A stretch of DNA of 64,000 bases, taken from Streptomyces xantholiticus (GTDB lineage: Bacteria > Actinomycetota > Actinomycetes > Streptomycetales > Streptomycetaceae). Below the pieces are notes generated by a model that was not told the DNA's origin, ran no database searches, and was given only the letters and a program-made list of their open reading frames with translations. Positions 25,264-33,526 of this stretch are shown piece after piece (positions within the stretch are counted from its first letter, which is position 1; each line of letters starts with the position of its first letter). The position numbers and the translations under genes are program-made. The stretch spans positions 186,001-250,000 of the forward strand of contig NZ_BMWB01000007.1 in the NCBI RefSeq assembly GCF_014651015.1. The letters run 5' to 3'.

Positions 25264-26277
25264 ATGACGACAGGTCGGCAAGGCCTGGGGGCAGCTACGG
25301 GCCCCGGGGCCGGCGCGGGTACGGCGCCACCGAATGCGGCCTACGCCGGGCAGGTCGTGCACTTCCCGGACCCGGTCCGGGCCTCCCGTCACCCCAGAGG
25401 GGTGCGGGTGGACGACGAGGGCTACCCGGACTTCTCGCCGTACGCGCGTGCGGCCGCGGACATCGCCGAGCCTCCGGAGGGCTTCGGTGTCGACGAGCTG
25501 AGGCTCACGGACTTCGTGTCGGCGAACGCTGCGCTCGCCGCGGACGGGCACGCCCTGTGGGACACGATCCCGGCGGTGGCGACGCCGCACGGCTGGACGT
25601 GGCACCACGTGCCGGGGTCGCGGCGGCTGGAGCTCGTACCGGTCGAGGTGAAGGCGCTGCTGCGGCATCACGGCGGCCTGGCTACGGCGGCCGTGGACCA
25701 GGGCAAGCGGGGTACGCGCCCGTTGCAGGAGACGCGGCCCGCCCACTTCGGCCTGCCGAAGGGCGCCGTGGCGGTGACGGAGCAGCAGCTGCTCGGTGTC
25801 GAGGAGGATCTCGGATACCGCCTGCCGGGCGCGTACCGCTCCTTCCTGAAGGCCGCGGGCGGCTCGGCGCCGGTCGGCGTCGCCTTGGACGCGGAGTTGG
25901 GGCTGTTGGTCGACCAGCCGTTCTTCACCGTGCGGGACGAGGCCGCGGTCAACGACCTTGTGTATGTGAACAAGTGCCTGCGGGACCATCTGACGAAGGA
26001 CTATCTGGGTGTCGCGTTCGTCCAGGGCGGGATCGTGGCGCTGAAGGTGCGGGGAGCCGACATCGGTTCGGTGTGGTTCTGCGCGTACGACGATGCCCGC
26101 GACCAGGACGGGTGGAACGTCCAGGAGCGCGCGGAGCGGCTGCTGCTGCCCTGTGGCGAGGACTTCGACGCGTTTCTGCAGCGGCTCGCGGGCAATCCGC
26201 CGGAGCTGGAGACGGTGGCGAATCTGATGGTGGACGGCGGCTTCGCGCGCGCCGTTCCCGTTTCGGGCGAGGGGTGA
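25264..26277 (+). CDS. WHH (HNH-fold) nuclease fused to SMI1/KNR4-type SUKH domain
   Basis: A 337-residue protein. The N-terminal half carries a signature of WHH/LHH toxin nucleases: DFSPYA (57-62), FVSAN, then GWTWHHVPGSRRLELVPVEV (110-129, with W113-H114-H115) and RHHGG (134-138). From about 170 it continues into a SUKH/SMI1-KNR4 domain (VTEQQLLGVEEDLGYRLPGA, SFLKAAGGSAP). Toxin-type nuclease and immunity-type folds are therefore in one chain with no signal peptide. ATG at 25264 follows AGGGGGCAG. The next gene starts seven bases later. It is divergent from the deaminase/SUKH-3 pair across 231 bases containing a TAGGCT -10-like hexamer. Confidence 0.85.
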   Translation: MTTGRQGLGAATGPGAGAGTAPPNAAYAGQVVHFPDPVRASRHPRGVRVDDEGYPDFSPYARAAADIAEPPEGFGVDELRLTDFVSANAALAADGHALWDTIPAVATPHGWTWHHVPGSRRLELVPVEVKALLRHHGGLATAAVDQGKRGTRPLQETRPAHFGLPKGAVAVTEQQLLGVEEDLGYRLPGAYRSFLKAAGGSAPVGVALDAELGLLVDQPFFTVRDEAAVNDLVYVNKCLRDHLTKDYLGVAFVQGGIVALKVRGADIGSVWFCAYDDARDQDGWNVQERAERLLLPCGEDFDAFLQRLAGNPPELETVANLMVDGGFARAVPVSGEG

Positions 26278-26284
26278 TTGTCCG

Positions 26285-29059
26285 GTGGTGACTTTCGCGC
26301 AGGCGCAGGAGCGCGCCGAGGAGTGGGTCAACGGCGATGTGCCCGCGTACCAGCACCGTGAGGTGCGGGTCCGTGAGTTCGATCTGGGCTTTGTCGTGTG
26401 GGCGGAGGACCGTGAGCAGGGCGCCCGTTCGGACGGCGGCCGTCAGCGGCTGGTGATCGCCAGGGACAGCGGTGAGGCGACGCTGTGGCCGGGGCTGCCG
26501 GTCGGTGAGGTGATCCGACGGTACGAGGAGGAGTACGGGGGCACGGAGGACGTGTCGCCGGCGCCGGCTCCCGAGGCGCCGCAGCGGATTGATCTGAACC
26601 AGACGTCGTTCCTGCTCAGCCCGCCGGAGTGGCTCCAGGACGCGGCGGACCGGCTCGGCATCCCGGATCGACGCGCGGCGTCGTCCGAGCCGGCGGGCTC
26701 GTCGGAGCCGGCTGTGGCCGGGTCCGCCCCGGTGGTGGACGCTTCGCCGTCTCCCGCCGCTGATGGGCATGACACGCCGTCGTCGGGTGCTGCGGAGTCC
26801 GATGCTTCGGGTTCGATCGGGGGCAACTCCTCGCAGTCGACGGGAAGTTCCTTCCACTCCTCTCTCTCTTCTCCCTCGTCGTCGTCCATGTCGTCGTCCT
26901 CCTCCGCTTCACCGGCTTCGGGTTCGTCGTCGGCCGGCCCGGCGTGGCCGACGCCCGGTTCGACATCGGGCTCCGGTTCGTCGTCGAGCGCCGGCGCGGA
27001 CGCCTCGCAGGGCGGCTCCCCGTGGCCGAGCGCAGGGGCGGCCGACTACGAGCCGACGGCGTCGGACGGGGTTCCGGCCACGCCGTCCCGGGGCACCGGC
27101 TGGACGGACACCAGTTCCGCCGGCGGGGACGACGCGTCGGTGCCGCTGCCGGCGACCGTGTTCGCGCCGCCACTCTCGGCGGACGACGGTCGCACCCCGC
27201 CGCCGGTCTCTGCGGACGCGCCGACGGCACTGATGTCCGGCGGCAGCCGGCTGCCGAGGACCGCGATCGTGCCGGGCCTCGGCCCGCAGCCCGAGCCCTC
27301 GTCCTCTTCGCAGCCCACCCCGCCGCCCACCCCGGGCCCCGGTGCGGCCGACATCGCCGACGCGGCGACGAGCAAGGCCGTGCTGCCGCCGCGCGGTGCG
27401 CGCGGCGGTGCGGGGGCGACGCCTCCGCCGCCGCCCGGCGCTCCCGGCACTCCGGGTGCCCGCCCGGGTGCGGGGGCGACGCCTCCGCCGTCGGGCCCGG
27501 GTGCTCCGGGTGCTCCGGCGGGCGGCTACCTGCCCACCCAACTGGTGCCCCAGCTCCGCCCGGAGGGGCCGCAGCCGTCCGGCGGGCCTGGTTCGACACC
27601 GCCGCCTCCTGGTCCGCCGGCGCCTCCGGGTTCGACGCCGCCCGGTGGTGGTGCGCATCATGCGGCGACGATGCTGGCCGACCCGAGTCAGATGGGTCCG
27701 GGGGCTCCGCAGCCGCCCGGTCCGCCGCGGCCGCCCGGCTCCACGCCGCCGCCTCCTGGTCCGCCGGCGCCTCCGGGTTCGACGCCGCCCGGTGGTGGTG
27801 CGCATCATGCGGCGACGATGCTGGCCGACCCGAGTCAGATGGGTCCGGGGGCTCCGCAGCCGCCCGGTCCGCCCGGCTCGCCGCCGCCCGGCTCCACGCC
27901 GCCGCCCGGCGGGGTGCACCAGGCAGCGACCATGCTCGCCGGGCCCGCCCAGATGGGCCCGGCCGCACCGCAGCCGCCCGGCCCGCCCGGTGCCCCTGGC
28001 GCTCCTGGTCCCGTGCCGAACGCGCCGCAGCCTCCGATGGGCGGCGGGCGCCCGCCGTACGGGTATCCGCAGCAGCCCACCGGTGTGCCGACGGTCGGCC
28101 CCGGCTACCAGGCGGTGCTGCGCTACCGCGCGCCCGACGGTTCCGAAGCCCAGCTGATCCGCCGCTCCGCCCCGGGCACCCCGCACCCGGAGTGGCAGAT
28201 CCTGCATGAGCTGCGCGCGATGAACGTGCCGCCGCAGCAGGTGCTGGAGCTGCACACGGAGCTGGAGTCGTGCGAGCTGCCGGGCGCGTACTGCGCCCGG
28301 ATGATCCGGGAGACATGGCCGCAGGCACGGATCACGTCGATCGCCCCGTACGGCAGGGACCACGCCTCGCGCCAGCAGGGCATGCAGCAACTCCTGGCCC
28401 ATCAGGGTGAGTTGCACCAGGTTGCGGACGGGCCGGCCCGGCCCGCGCCGGTGCGTGCCCCGCTCCCGCAGGTGCAGCCGGTGCCGCCGATCCCGCCGGA
28501 GGCGGTGGCGCAGGAGCTGGCCGGGGCGTTCGGGCCCCAGGGTCTGTGCCGGTTCGACCAGCGGGCCGTGTCGCGTCAGGGCGTGCCGGAGATCGTGGCG
28601 GCGACCCTGGTGTGGGCGGGCCTGCCGGGTGACTTCAACCCGTTCTTCTGGGCACAGCCGGCGCAGCCGGTGGTGCCGACGCTGGCGGAGCTCGCCGCCC
28701 AGCGGCAGGTGCAGCCGGCGTCCGACGCCGGTTCGTACCTGGTGATCGGCAGCGACTTCGGCCGGGCGATCTGTGTCCAGTACGGCACGGCGCACATCGT
28801 CGCGGTGCCGGTGGAGGCCGGTCCGGGGGGCAGGCCCGTGACGCCGCAGTTCGTGAACACGGGTCTGCCCGAGTTCGTGCGCTGTCTCGCGCTGCTCGGC
28901 CGTATGTGGCGTCTGCGCTTCGGCCTCAACCCGGAGCAGGCGGGCCGCTGGACGGTCGACTTCCAGGCCCAGCTGGCGGCGCTCGACCCGGCGGCGCTGT
29001 CGTCGCCGGAGAGCTGGTGGTCCGTGCTGCTCGAGCAGATGTGGGACGGGCTGCTGTAG
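26285..29059 (+). CDS. Imm35 - Pro/Gly linker - deaminase - SUKH-4 multidomain protein
   Basis: A 924-residue protein. Residues 1-85 match YrhB/Imm35 (TFAQAQERAEEWVNGDVPAY, GFVVWAEDRE, PGLPVGEVIRRYEEEYGG). Residues 100-600 are a Ser-rich then Pro/Gly-rich low-complexity region with repeated ATMLA segments. A deaminase-like domain follows (HPEWQILHEL near 633; CELPGAYCARMI near 662), then a SUKH-4 domain from about 735 (LVIGSDFGRAICVQYGTAHI, GLPEFVRCLALLGR). The short gap after the nuclease-SUKH gene suggests an operon. No signal peptide or membrane segment is seen, so it is likely cytosolic. Confidence 0.85.
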   Translation: MVTFAQAQERAEEWVNGDVPAYQHREVRVREFDLGFVVWAEDREQGARSDGGRQRLVIARDSGEATLWPGLPVGEVIRRYEEEYGGTEDVSPAPAPEAPQRIDLNQTSFLLSPPEWLQDAADRLGIPDRRAASSEPAGSSEPAVAGSAPVVDASPSPAADGHDTPSSGAAESDASGSIGGNSSQSTGSSFHSSLSSPSSSSMSSSSSASPASGSSSAGPAWPTPGSTSGSGSSSSAGADASQGGSPWPSAGAADYEPTASDGVPATPSRGTGWTDTSSAGGDDASVPLPATVFAPPLSADDGRTPPPVSADAPTALMSGGSRLPRTAIVPGLGPQPEPSSSSQPTPPPTPGPGAADIADAATSKAVLPPRGARGGAGATPPPPPGAPGTPGARPGAGATPPPSGPGAPGAPAGGYLPTQLVPQLRPEGPQPSGGPGSTPPPPGPPAPPGSTPPGGGAHHAATMLADPSQMGPGAPQPPGPPRPPGSTPPPPGPPAPPGSTPPGGGAHHAATMLADPSQMGPGAPQPPGPPGSPPPGSTPPPGGVHQAATMLAGPAQMGPAAPQPPGPPGAPGAPGPVPNAPQPPMGGGRPPYGYPQQPTGVPTVGPGYQAVLRYRAPDGSEAQLIRRSAPGTPHPEWQILHELRAMNVPPQQVLELHTELESCELPGAYCARMIRETWPQARITSIAPYGRDHASRQQGMQQLLAHQGELHQVADGPARPAPVRAPLPQVQPVPPIPPEAVAQELAGAFGPQGLCRFDQRAVSRQGVPEIVAATLVWAGLPGDFNPFFWAQPAQPVVPTLAELAAQRQVQPASDAGSYLVIGSDFGRAICVQYGTAHIVAVPVEAGPGGRPVTPQFVNTGLPEFVRCLALLGRMWRLRFGLNPEQAGRWTVDFQAQLAALDPAALSSPESWWSVLLEQMWDGLL
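27601..27874 (+). repeat. 147-base-period near-perfect tandem duplication in the linker coding region
   Basis: About 127 bases from 27601 recur from 27748 with no differences that I could see, encoding a 49-residue unit that includes GGGAHHAATMLADPSQMGPG. A third, diverged copy (HQAATMLAGPAQMGPAAP) follows to about 27970. The near-identity at DNA level suggests a recent in-frame duplication. Confidence 0.85.
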
Positions 29060-29069
29060 CTCCCTTCTC

Positions 29070-29107
29070 CGCAGTGTGCCCGGCCCGTAAGAGCCGGGCA
29101 CACTGCG
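29070..29107 (+). terminator. Strong hairpin after the SUKH-4 fusion gene
   Basis: A perfect 15-bp stem, CGCAGTGTGCCCGGC with its complement and loop CCGTAAGA, begins 11 bases after the stop at 29059. Confidence 0.88.
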
Positions 29108-29315
29108 TTGGCGAACTCCCCTTCGACATGACGAAGTTGGCGGCACTGTGCGGGAGCGCGGGCCGTGAGGACCAGCGCCGCCGGGTCCGACTACGCGCCG
29201 GCCGTGGCCGAACTCGGAATGGAGGTCGACCCTCCGGCGCCGTACACGCCCGGAGCCCGGCTCGTGGCTCTGGCCGAACAGTTGCGCGGCCGCTGGGATG
29301 CGTGGCCAAACGCGG
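29108..29315. other. Intergenic stretch with a possible truncated coding remnant
   Basis: Between two terminators there is about 200 bases. A plus-strand frame from a GTG at 29165 reads like protein for some 45 residues (AVAELGMEVDPPAPYTPGAR, then LVALAEQLRGRWDAW) before running into the second hairpin and then antisense to the symporter gene. I cannot assign it; it may be a remnant of a lost gene. Confidence 0.25.
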
Positions 29316-29346
29316 GCGCCCGGTCCGTGAATCACGGACCGGGCGC
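29316..29346 (-). terminator. Hairpin downstream of the SSS symporter gene
   Basis: A perfect 14-bp stem GCGCCCGGTCCGTG with loop AAT lies 14 bases beyond the symporter stop on the minus strand. Confidence 0.85.
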
Positions 29347-29359
29347 ACCTTTGCCCACT

Positions 29360-30961
29360 TCAGGAGTTCGTCGGTACCCCGGCGAGGATCGTGGGTTCCA
29401 GTTCCTCGTAGCGGCGGCGCTGCACGATCGTGTCGCTGTCGTAGAGGACGGTCGCCAGCCAGCCGGCGAGGAAGCCGAGCGGGACGGAGACGAGGCCGGT
29501 CGTGGTGAAGGGGAACCAGTTGAAGTCCTCGTCGGGGAAGATCGACTGCGGCGATCCGGACACCAGGTTGCTGCCCGTCATCAGGACGAGCGCCGAGCCG
29601 GTGCCCACGATGAGCGTGGCGAGCAGTCCCGTACGGGTGTAGCGGCGCCAGAAGAGGGTGTAGACGAGGGCCGGTGCGACGGCGGAAGCGCCGATGCAGA
29701 AGGACAGGGTGAGCAGCGCCTGGAGGTTCAGGTGCCTGGCGCCGGCGGCGATCGCGATGGCGACCAGGCCGACGACCGCTGCGGCGGCCCTGGCGACGGC
29801 CATCTCGGTGCGGTCGTCGATCCCCGCCCTGCGCAGTCCGTGCGCGATCAGGTCGTGCGCCAGTGTGTTGGCGCAGGCCAGGGTGATCCCGGCGACGGAG
29901 GCGAGCAGCGTGAGGAAGATCGCGGTGGCCACCGCCGTGAACAGCAGCGTCTCGAGGGTGCTGGGGTCGGGGCCCATGACCGCCTGACTGACCATCAGGA
30001 ACGCCGTCTTGCCCTGCGGGTCCCCGGCGGCGAGCTCCTTGTGGCCGACGAGGGCGGCGGCGCCGAGGCCGATCACGGCGATCAGCAGGCAGGTCACGAC
30101 GGCGATCGACACGGCCCAGGACATCGAGCGCCGCACGGCGCCGGCGTTGCGGGCGGTGAACATGCGCATCGTGATGTGGGGCAGTACCGCCGCGCCGAGC
30201 ACGACCGTCAACTGGGTGCTGATCATGTCGATCTCGTCGCCGGCGAACTGCAGCCCCGAGGTGAGGTACGCGTCCCCCAGCCCGCTGCCGTCCTTGGCGG
30301 CGTCGAGCAGCGCGGGCGGGCTGAAGTCGAAGCGGTCGAGGATCAGTACGGCGATGGCGGTGGCCGCGCCGAGCAGGACGACGGTCTTGACGATCTGGAT
30401 GAAGGCCGTTCCCTTCATGCCGCCGATCGCCGCGTAGGTGATCATCAGCAGGCCGAGGAACACGATCGAACCGGTCTTGAACCCGTCGGCGTGGAAACCG
30501 AGTACGACGGCGAGCAGCTCGCCCGCGCCCGCCAGCTGGAAGATCACCAGCGGCAGCAGCGCGGCCAGCGTGACGGCCGCCGTGGTGATCCGTACGAGGG
30601 GGCCGTGGGCGCGGCGGCTGAAGACGTCACCCATGGTGAATCGGCCCGCGTTGCGCAGGGGTTCGGCGAGCAGGAACATCATCAGGACCAGTGACAGCAC
30701 GGTGCTCAGGGCGAGGGTCATCCCGTCGTACCCGAGGAGCGCGATGATGCCGATGGTGCCGAGAACGGTTCCGGCGGAGATGTAGTCGCCCGCGATGGCG
30801 AGTCCGCTCTGCACGGGGGAGAGGGAGCGGTAACCGGTGTAGAACTCGCCCAGGTCGTCCCGGTCGGGCCCGGTCATCACGCACAGCAGCAACGTCACGG
30901 TGATGACGGCGATGAATGCGATCAGGGACATGGTCTGGGCCTCGGAGCTGAACCCGTTCAT
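29360..30961 (-). CDS. Sodium:solute symporter (SSS family, ActP-like)
   Basis: A 533-residue integral membrane protein with about 13 hydrophobic segments. The SSS core is visible in LGEFYTGYRSLSPVQSGLAI, AGDYISAGTVLGTIG, AYAAIGGMKGTAFIQIVK-like TYAAIGGMKGTAFIQ, and DEIDMISTQLTVVLGAAVLP. It resembles acetate/monocarboxylate permeases (ActP), which usually pair with a DUF485 protein as here. ATG at 30961 overlaps the DUF485 stop by four bases and has GGAGGT upstream. Likely role: Na+-coupled uptake of acetate or a similar small organic acid. Confidence 0.93.
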   Translation of the reverse strand: MNGFSSEAQTMSLIAFIAVITVTLLLCVMTGPDRDDLGEFYTGYRSLSPVQSGLAIAGDYISAGTVLGTIGIIALLGYDGMTLALSTVLSLVLMMFLLAEPLRNAGRFTMGDVFSRRAHGPLVRITTAAVTLAALLPLVIFQLAGAGELLAVVLGFHADGFKTGSIVFLGLLMITYAAIGGMKGTAFIQIVKTVVLLGAATAIAVLILDRFDFSPPALLDAAKDGSGLGDAYLTSGLQFAGDEIDMISTQLTVVLGAAVLPHITMRMFTARNAGAVRRSMSWAVSIAVVTCLLIAVIGLGAAALVGHKELAAGDPQGKTAFLMVSQAVMGPDPSTLETLLFTAVATAIFLTLLASVAGITLACANTLAHDLIAHGLRRAGIDDRTEMAVARAAAAVVGLVAIAIAAGARHLNLQALLTLSFCIGASAVAPALVYTLFWRRYTRTGLLATLIVGTGSALVLMTGSNLVSGSPQSIFPDEDFNWFPFTTTGLVSVPLGFLAGWLATVLYDSDTIVQRRRYEELEPTILAGVPTNS

Positions 30962-31449
30962 GCGCGCGCACCTCCGGCCGACTGCCATCCGCCGCGCGTC
31001 CGGGGCGGGGCCGTCTGCTCGGCGGCCTGCTCGGCACGCTCCCTGATCGAGGAGGCGAGCGGGTCGACACGCCTGCGTGCGATCCGCTCGTAGAGCGCGA
31101 TCGCGGCGAGCGCCACGGGCAGTTGGAGAAGCCCCAGCAGCAGCCCGGTGGTGAGCCCCCCGCCGGCCTCGCCGGCCATCGTCCCGGGGGCGTAGGCGGA
31201 CAGGAGCAGGAAGAGGACGAAGTAGCCGAGAGCGGCGAGGGTCGACACCCGCCGCAGCCTGCGGTAGGCCGAGCCCAGGCTTTGCAGTTCGCGGCTGTGG
31301 TCGTCGTCGGCACGGTCCGGCTGCTCGGCCTGCGGCCGGTCCCACGGCTGCGGTTCGAAGTCCCACGCCGGGTCCGCCGCCTCCTGGCGGTGACGGCCGG
31401 GCGCGCTGGGCGTACGCGGCGGATCGGGGAAGAGCTGGTGGTACGACAT
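30958..31449 (-). CDS. DUF485 membrane protein, symporter partner
   Basis: A 163-residue protein: a Pro/Asp-rich cytosolic N-terminal 55 residues, then the DUF485 core with two membrane segments (LAALGYFVLFLLLSAYAPG and LTTGLLLGLLQLPVALAAIA) and an Arg/Glu-rich tail. DUF485 (YjcH-like) proteins precede ActP-type symporters and are translationally coupled to them; here the genes overlap by ATGA. The exact function in transport is not established. Its 160-base upstream region separates it from the MFS gene. Confidence 0.88.
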   Translation of the reverse strand: MSYHQLFPDPPRTPSAPGRHRQEAADPAWDFEPQPWDRPQAEQPDRADDDHSRELQSLGSAYRRLRRVSTLAALGYFVLFLLLSAYAPGTMAGEAGGGLTTGLLLGLLQLPVALAAIALYERIARRRVDPLASSIRERAEQAAEQTAPPRTRGGWQSAGGARA

Positions 31450-31612
31450 CGTTCTTGCTCCTTGCCGCCCGGGCAGGGGGCGGGTGGGCGCGTTGGTGGT
31501 CCGCGTACGTTACTCACCGGTAGAGCGATGATGTAAGGCCTTCCCGACCGATGGGTATGTCAGTTCGGTGACGATCCTGTGCGGGCGCGAACGGACCGCC
31601 GGTAACCCCGGG

Positions 31613-33166
31613 TCAAACATCACCCTTGTCCTGGATGACCGGAAAGCGCCTCGGCGCCACGAGGACCAGCACCAGCAGCGCCAGCCCCGCCGCGGCCGCC
31701 GCGCCGACGTAGACGTGGTCGACGGCCGAGTCCACCGCGCGGCGGAGGCCGTCGGTGGCGGAGGCGGTCAGCGTGGCCGGGTTCTCCAGGGCGTGGGAGA
31801 CCGAGTCGAGGCTTCCCCCGCCGAGACGGGCGAGGAGGACGGCGTTGGCGATCGCGCCGAAGAGGGCCGCGCCCAAGGACTGGCCGACCTGGCGGCAGAA
31901 CAGGACGGACGCGGTGGTGGTGCCGCGCTCCGACCAGCCGACGGTGGACTGGACACCGACGATCAGGGGAAGTTGGAAGAGGCCGAGTGCCGCGCCGAGC
32001 AGCAGCATGATCAGGGCGGGCTGCCACGGTTCGCCGGGGAACGGCAGTAGCGGGAAGGCGAGCAGGATCAGCATCGCGAGGCCGATTCCGAGCATCGCGC
32101 ACCGGCGGAAGCCGATGCGGTTGTAGACGCGGTCGGACAGGGCGGCACTGACCGGCCAGCTCAGCGTCATCACCGAGAGGACGAAGCCCGCGGCGATCGG
32201 GCCGAGGCCGAGGACGGACTGGGCGTAGGTGGGGAGGAAGACGGTCGGGGCGACCATCAGCAGGCCGAGCGCGCCCAGCGCCAGGTTGACCGCCGCGATG
32301 GTGCGTCGGCGCCAGACCCAGCCGGGGATGATCGGCTCCGCGGCGCGGCGTTCGACGGCGACGGTGAGGGCGACGAGGACCGCGCTGCCTCCCAGCAGGG
32401 CCAGTGACGGGGGCGAGAGCCACGGCCAGGCGATGCCGCCCTGGACGAGGGCGGTGAGCAGCAGGGTGCCGGCCGCGAACACGCACAGGGCGCCTGCCCA
32501 GTCGACGCGTGGCCGCGCCGTGGGCGCGGGGCGGGCCGGTTCCGTGAAGTAGTGCAGGACCAGGAAGAGCGCGACCGCGCCGACGGGCAGGTTGATGAGG
32601 AAGATCCAGCGCCAGTCCGCGTATCCGGCGAGCAGCCCGCCGACGGCGGGCCCCGCGACGGCCGAGGTGGCCCACACCGTGGAGAGTTTGGCCTGGATCT
32701 TGGGGCGCTCGGCGAGCGGGTAGAGGTCGGCGGCGATGGTCTGCACCGTGCCTTGGAGCGCCCCGCCGCCGAGGCCCTGTACGACGCGGAACGCGATGAG
32801 CGCGGCCATGTTCCAGGCGAGCGCGCACAACAAGGAGCCGACGAGGAACAGGACGATGCCGGCGACGAGGACGGGCTTGCGGCCGAAGGTGTCGGACAGC
32901 TTGCCGTACACCGGGAGGGTGACGGTCACGGCGAGGAGGTAGCCGGAGAAGAGCCAGGAGAAGACCGCGAAGCCGCCCAGATCGCCGACGATCTGGGGCA
33001 CGGCGGTCGAGACGATGGTCCCGTCGAGCGCGGCGAGCGCCATGCCCAGCATCAGTGCGGCGACGACCGGGCCCCGCCCCCGGGGAGCGGCCGGGTGCGC
33101 TGCGGCGCCGGGCAGGCGTTCCGTACGGCCGGTGATTCCCATGGCTTCCCCGGGTCCTTTCGTCAT
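31613..33166 (-). CDS. DHA2-type MFS multidrug exporter (14 TM)
   Basis: A roughly 517-residue MFS transporter with 14 hydrophobic segments. Motif C-like and DHA2 features are present: AALDGTIVSTAVPQIVGDLG in TM1, GKLSDTFGRKPVLV between TM2 and TM3, and GVQSTVGWSERGTTTASVLF in the C-terminal half. This family exports drugs and small metabolites by proton antiport. ATG at 33166 (MTKGPGEAMG) is used; ATG at 33142 (MGITGRTERL) with AAAGGA upstream is an equally possible start. It is divergent from the MacB-type ABC exporter, so the two may share control. Confidence 0.92.
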   Translation of the reverse strand: MTKGPGEAMGITGRTERLPGAAAHPAAPRGRGPVVAALMLGMALAALDGTIVSTAVPQIVGDLGGFAVFSWLFSGYLLAVTVTLPVYGKLSDTFGRKPVLVAGIVLFLVGSLLCALAWNMAALIAFRVVQGLGGGALQGTVQTIAADLYPLAERPKIQAKLSTVWATSAVAGPAVGGLLAGYADWRWIFLINLPVGAVALFLVLHYFTEPARPAPTARPRVDWAGALCVFAAGTLLLTALVQGGIAWPWLSPPSLALLGGSAVLVALTVAVERRAAEPIIPGWVWRRRTIAAVNLALGALGLLMVAPTVFLPTYAQSVLGLGPIAAGFVLSVMTLSWPVSAALSDRVYNRIGFRRCAMLGIGLAMLILLAFPLLPFPGEPWQPALIMLLLGAALGLFQLPLIVGVQSTVGWSERGTTTASVLFCRQVGQSLGAALFGAIANAVLLARLGGGSLDSVSHALENPATLTASATDGLRRAVDSAVDHVYVGAAAAAGLALLVLVLVAPRRFPVIQDKGDV

Positions 33167-33252
33167 GCATCTATTTCCGGGGGACACCTTCTCACTTGGC
33201 CCCCACGCGGGGGGAGGGTGCAGTCGCGTCCTTGGAAGGTCCACCTGGGGGT

Positions 33253-33271
33253 GGAGTCCCCTAGGGGCTCC
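33253..33271. promoter_or_regulatory. Near-perfect palindrome between divergent MFS and ABC exporters
   Basis: GGAG-T-CCCCTAGGGG-CTCC would be a perfect 18-base palindrome except for one inserted T. A second CCACC/GGTGG repeat lies just upstream. Located in the 360-base divergent region, it is a candidate operator for a dimeric regulator encoded elsewhere. No gene was seen in this region. Confidence 0.45.
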
Positions 33272-33526
33272 TCCTTACTTCTGCCCAGGGGACGTTCGTA
33301 CCGGCGGACGACGAGAAGGCGGGTGCCGTTCCTTAGCTTGTTCTTACGGCCGCAGGAGGCCGCTGCGCAGGAGCAGTACCGGACGGGGGTGGGGAAAACC
33401 CCCGGGCCAAGACTGCGCTGCGCACCAGCGCGCCGGACCGCTTCCGTCGCGAGACTCGGGACAGAGACGCGGCGACCTCGATCGCTGACTTCGGACCACT
33501 GAATTCCCAGAGCAAGGAGACCTACC

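Noticed and set aside
29165..30694. 509-codon plus-strand frame opposite the SSS symporter
   Set aside because: Past the first 45 codons it is antisense to the symporter and reads as Gly/Asp/Gln-rich shadow sequence. Only the first part is noted as a possible remnant.
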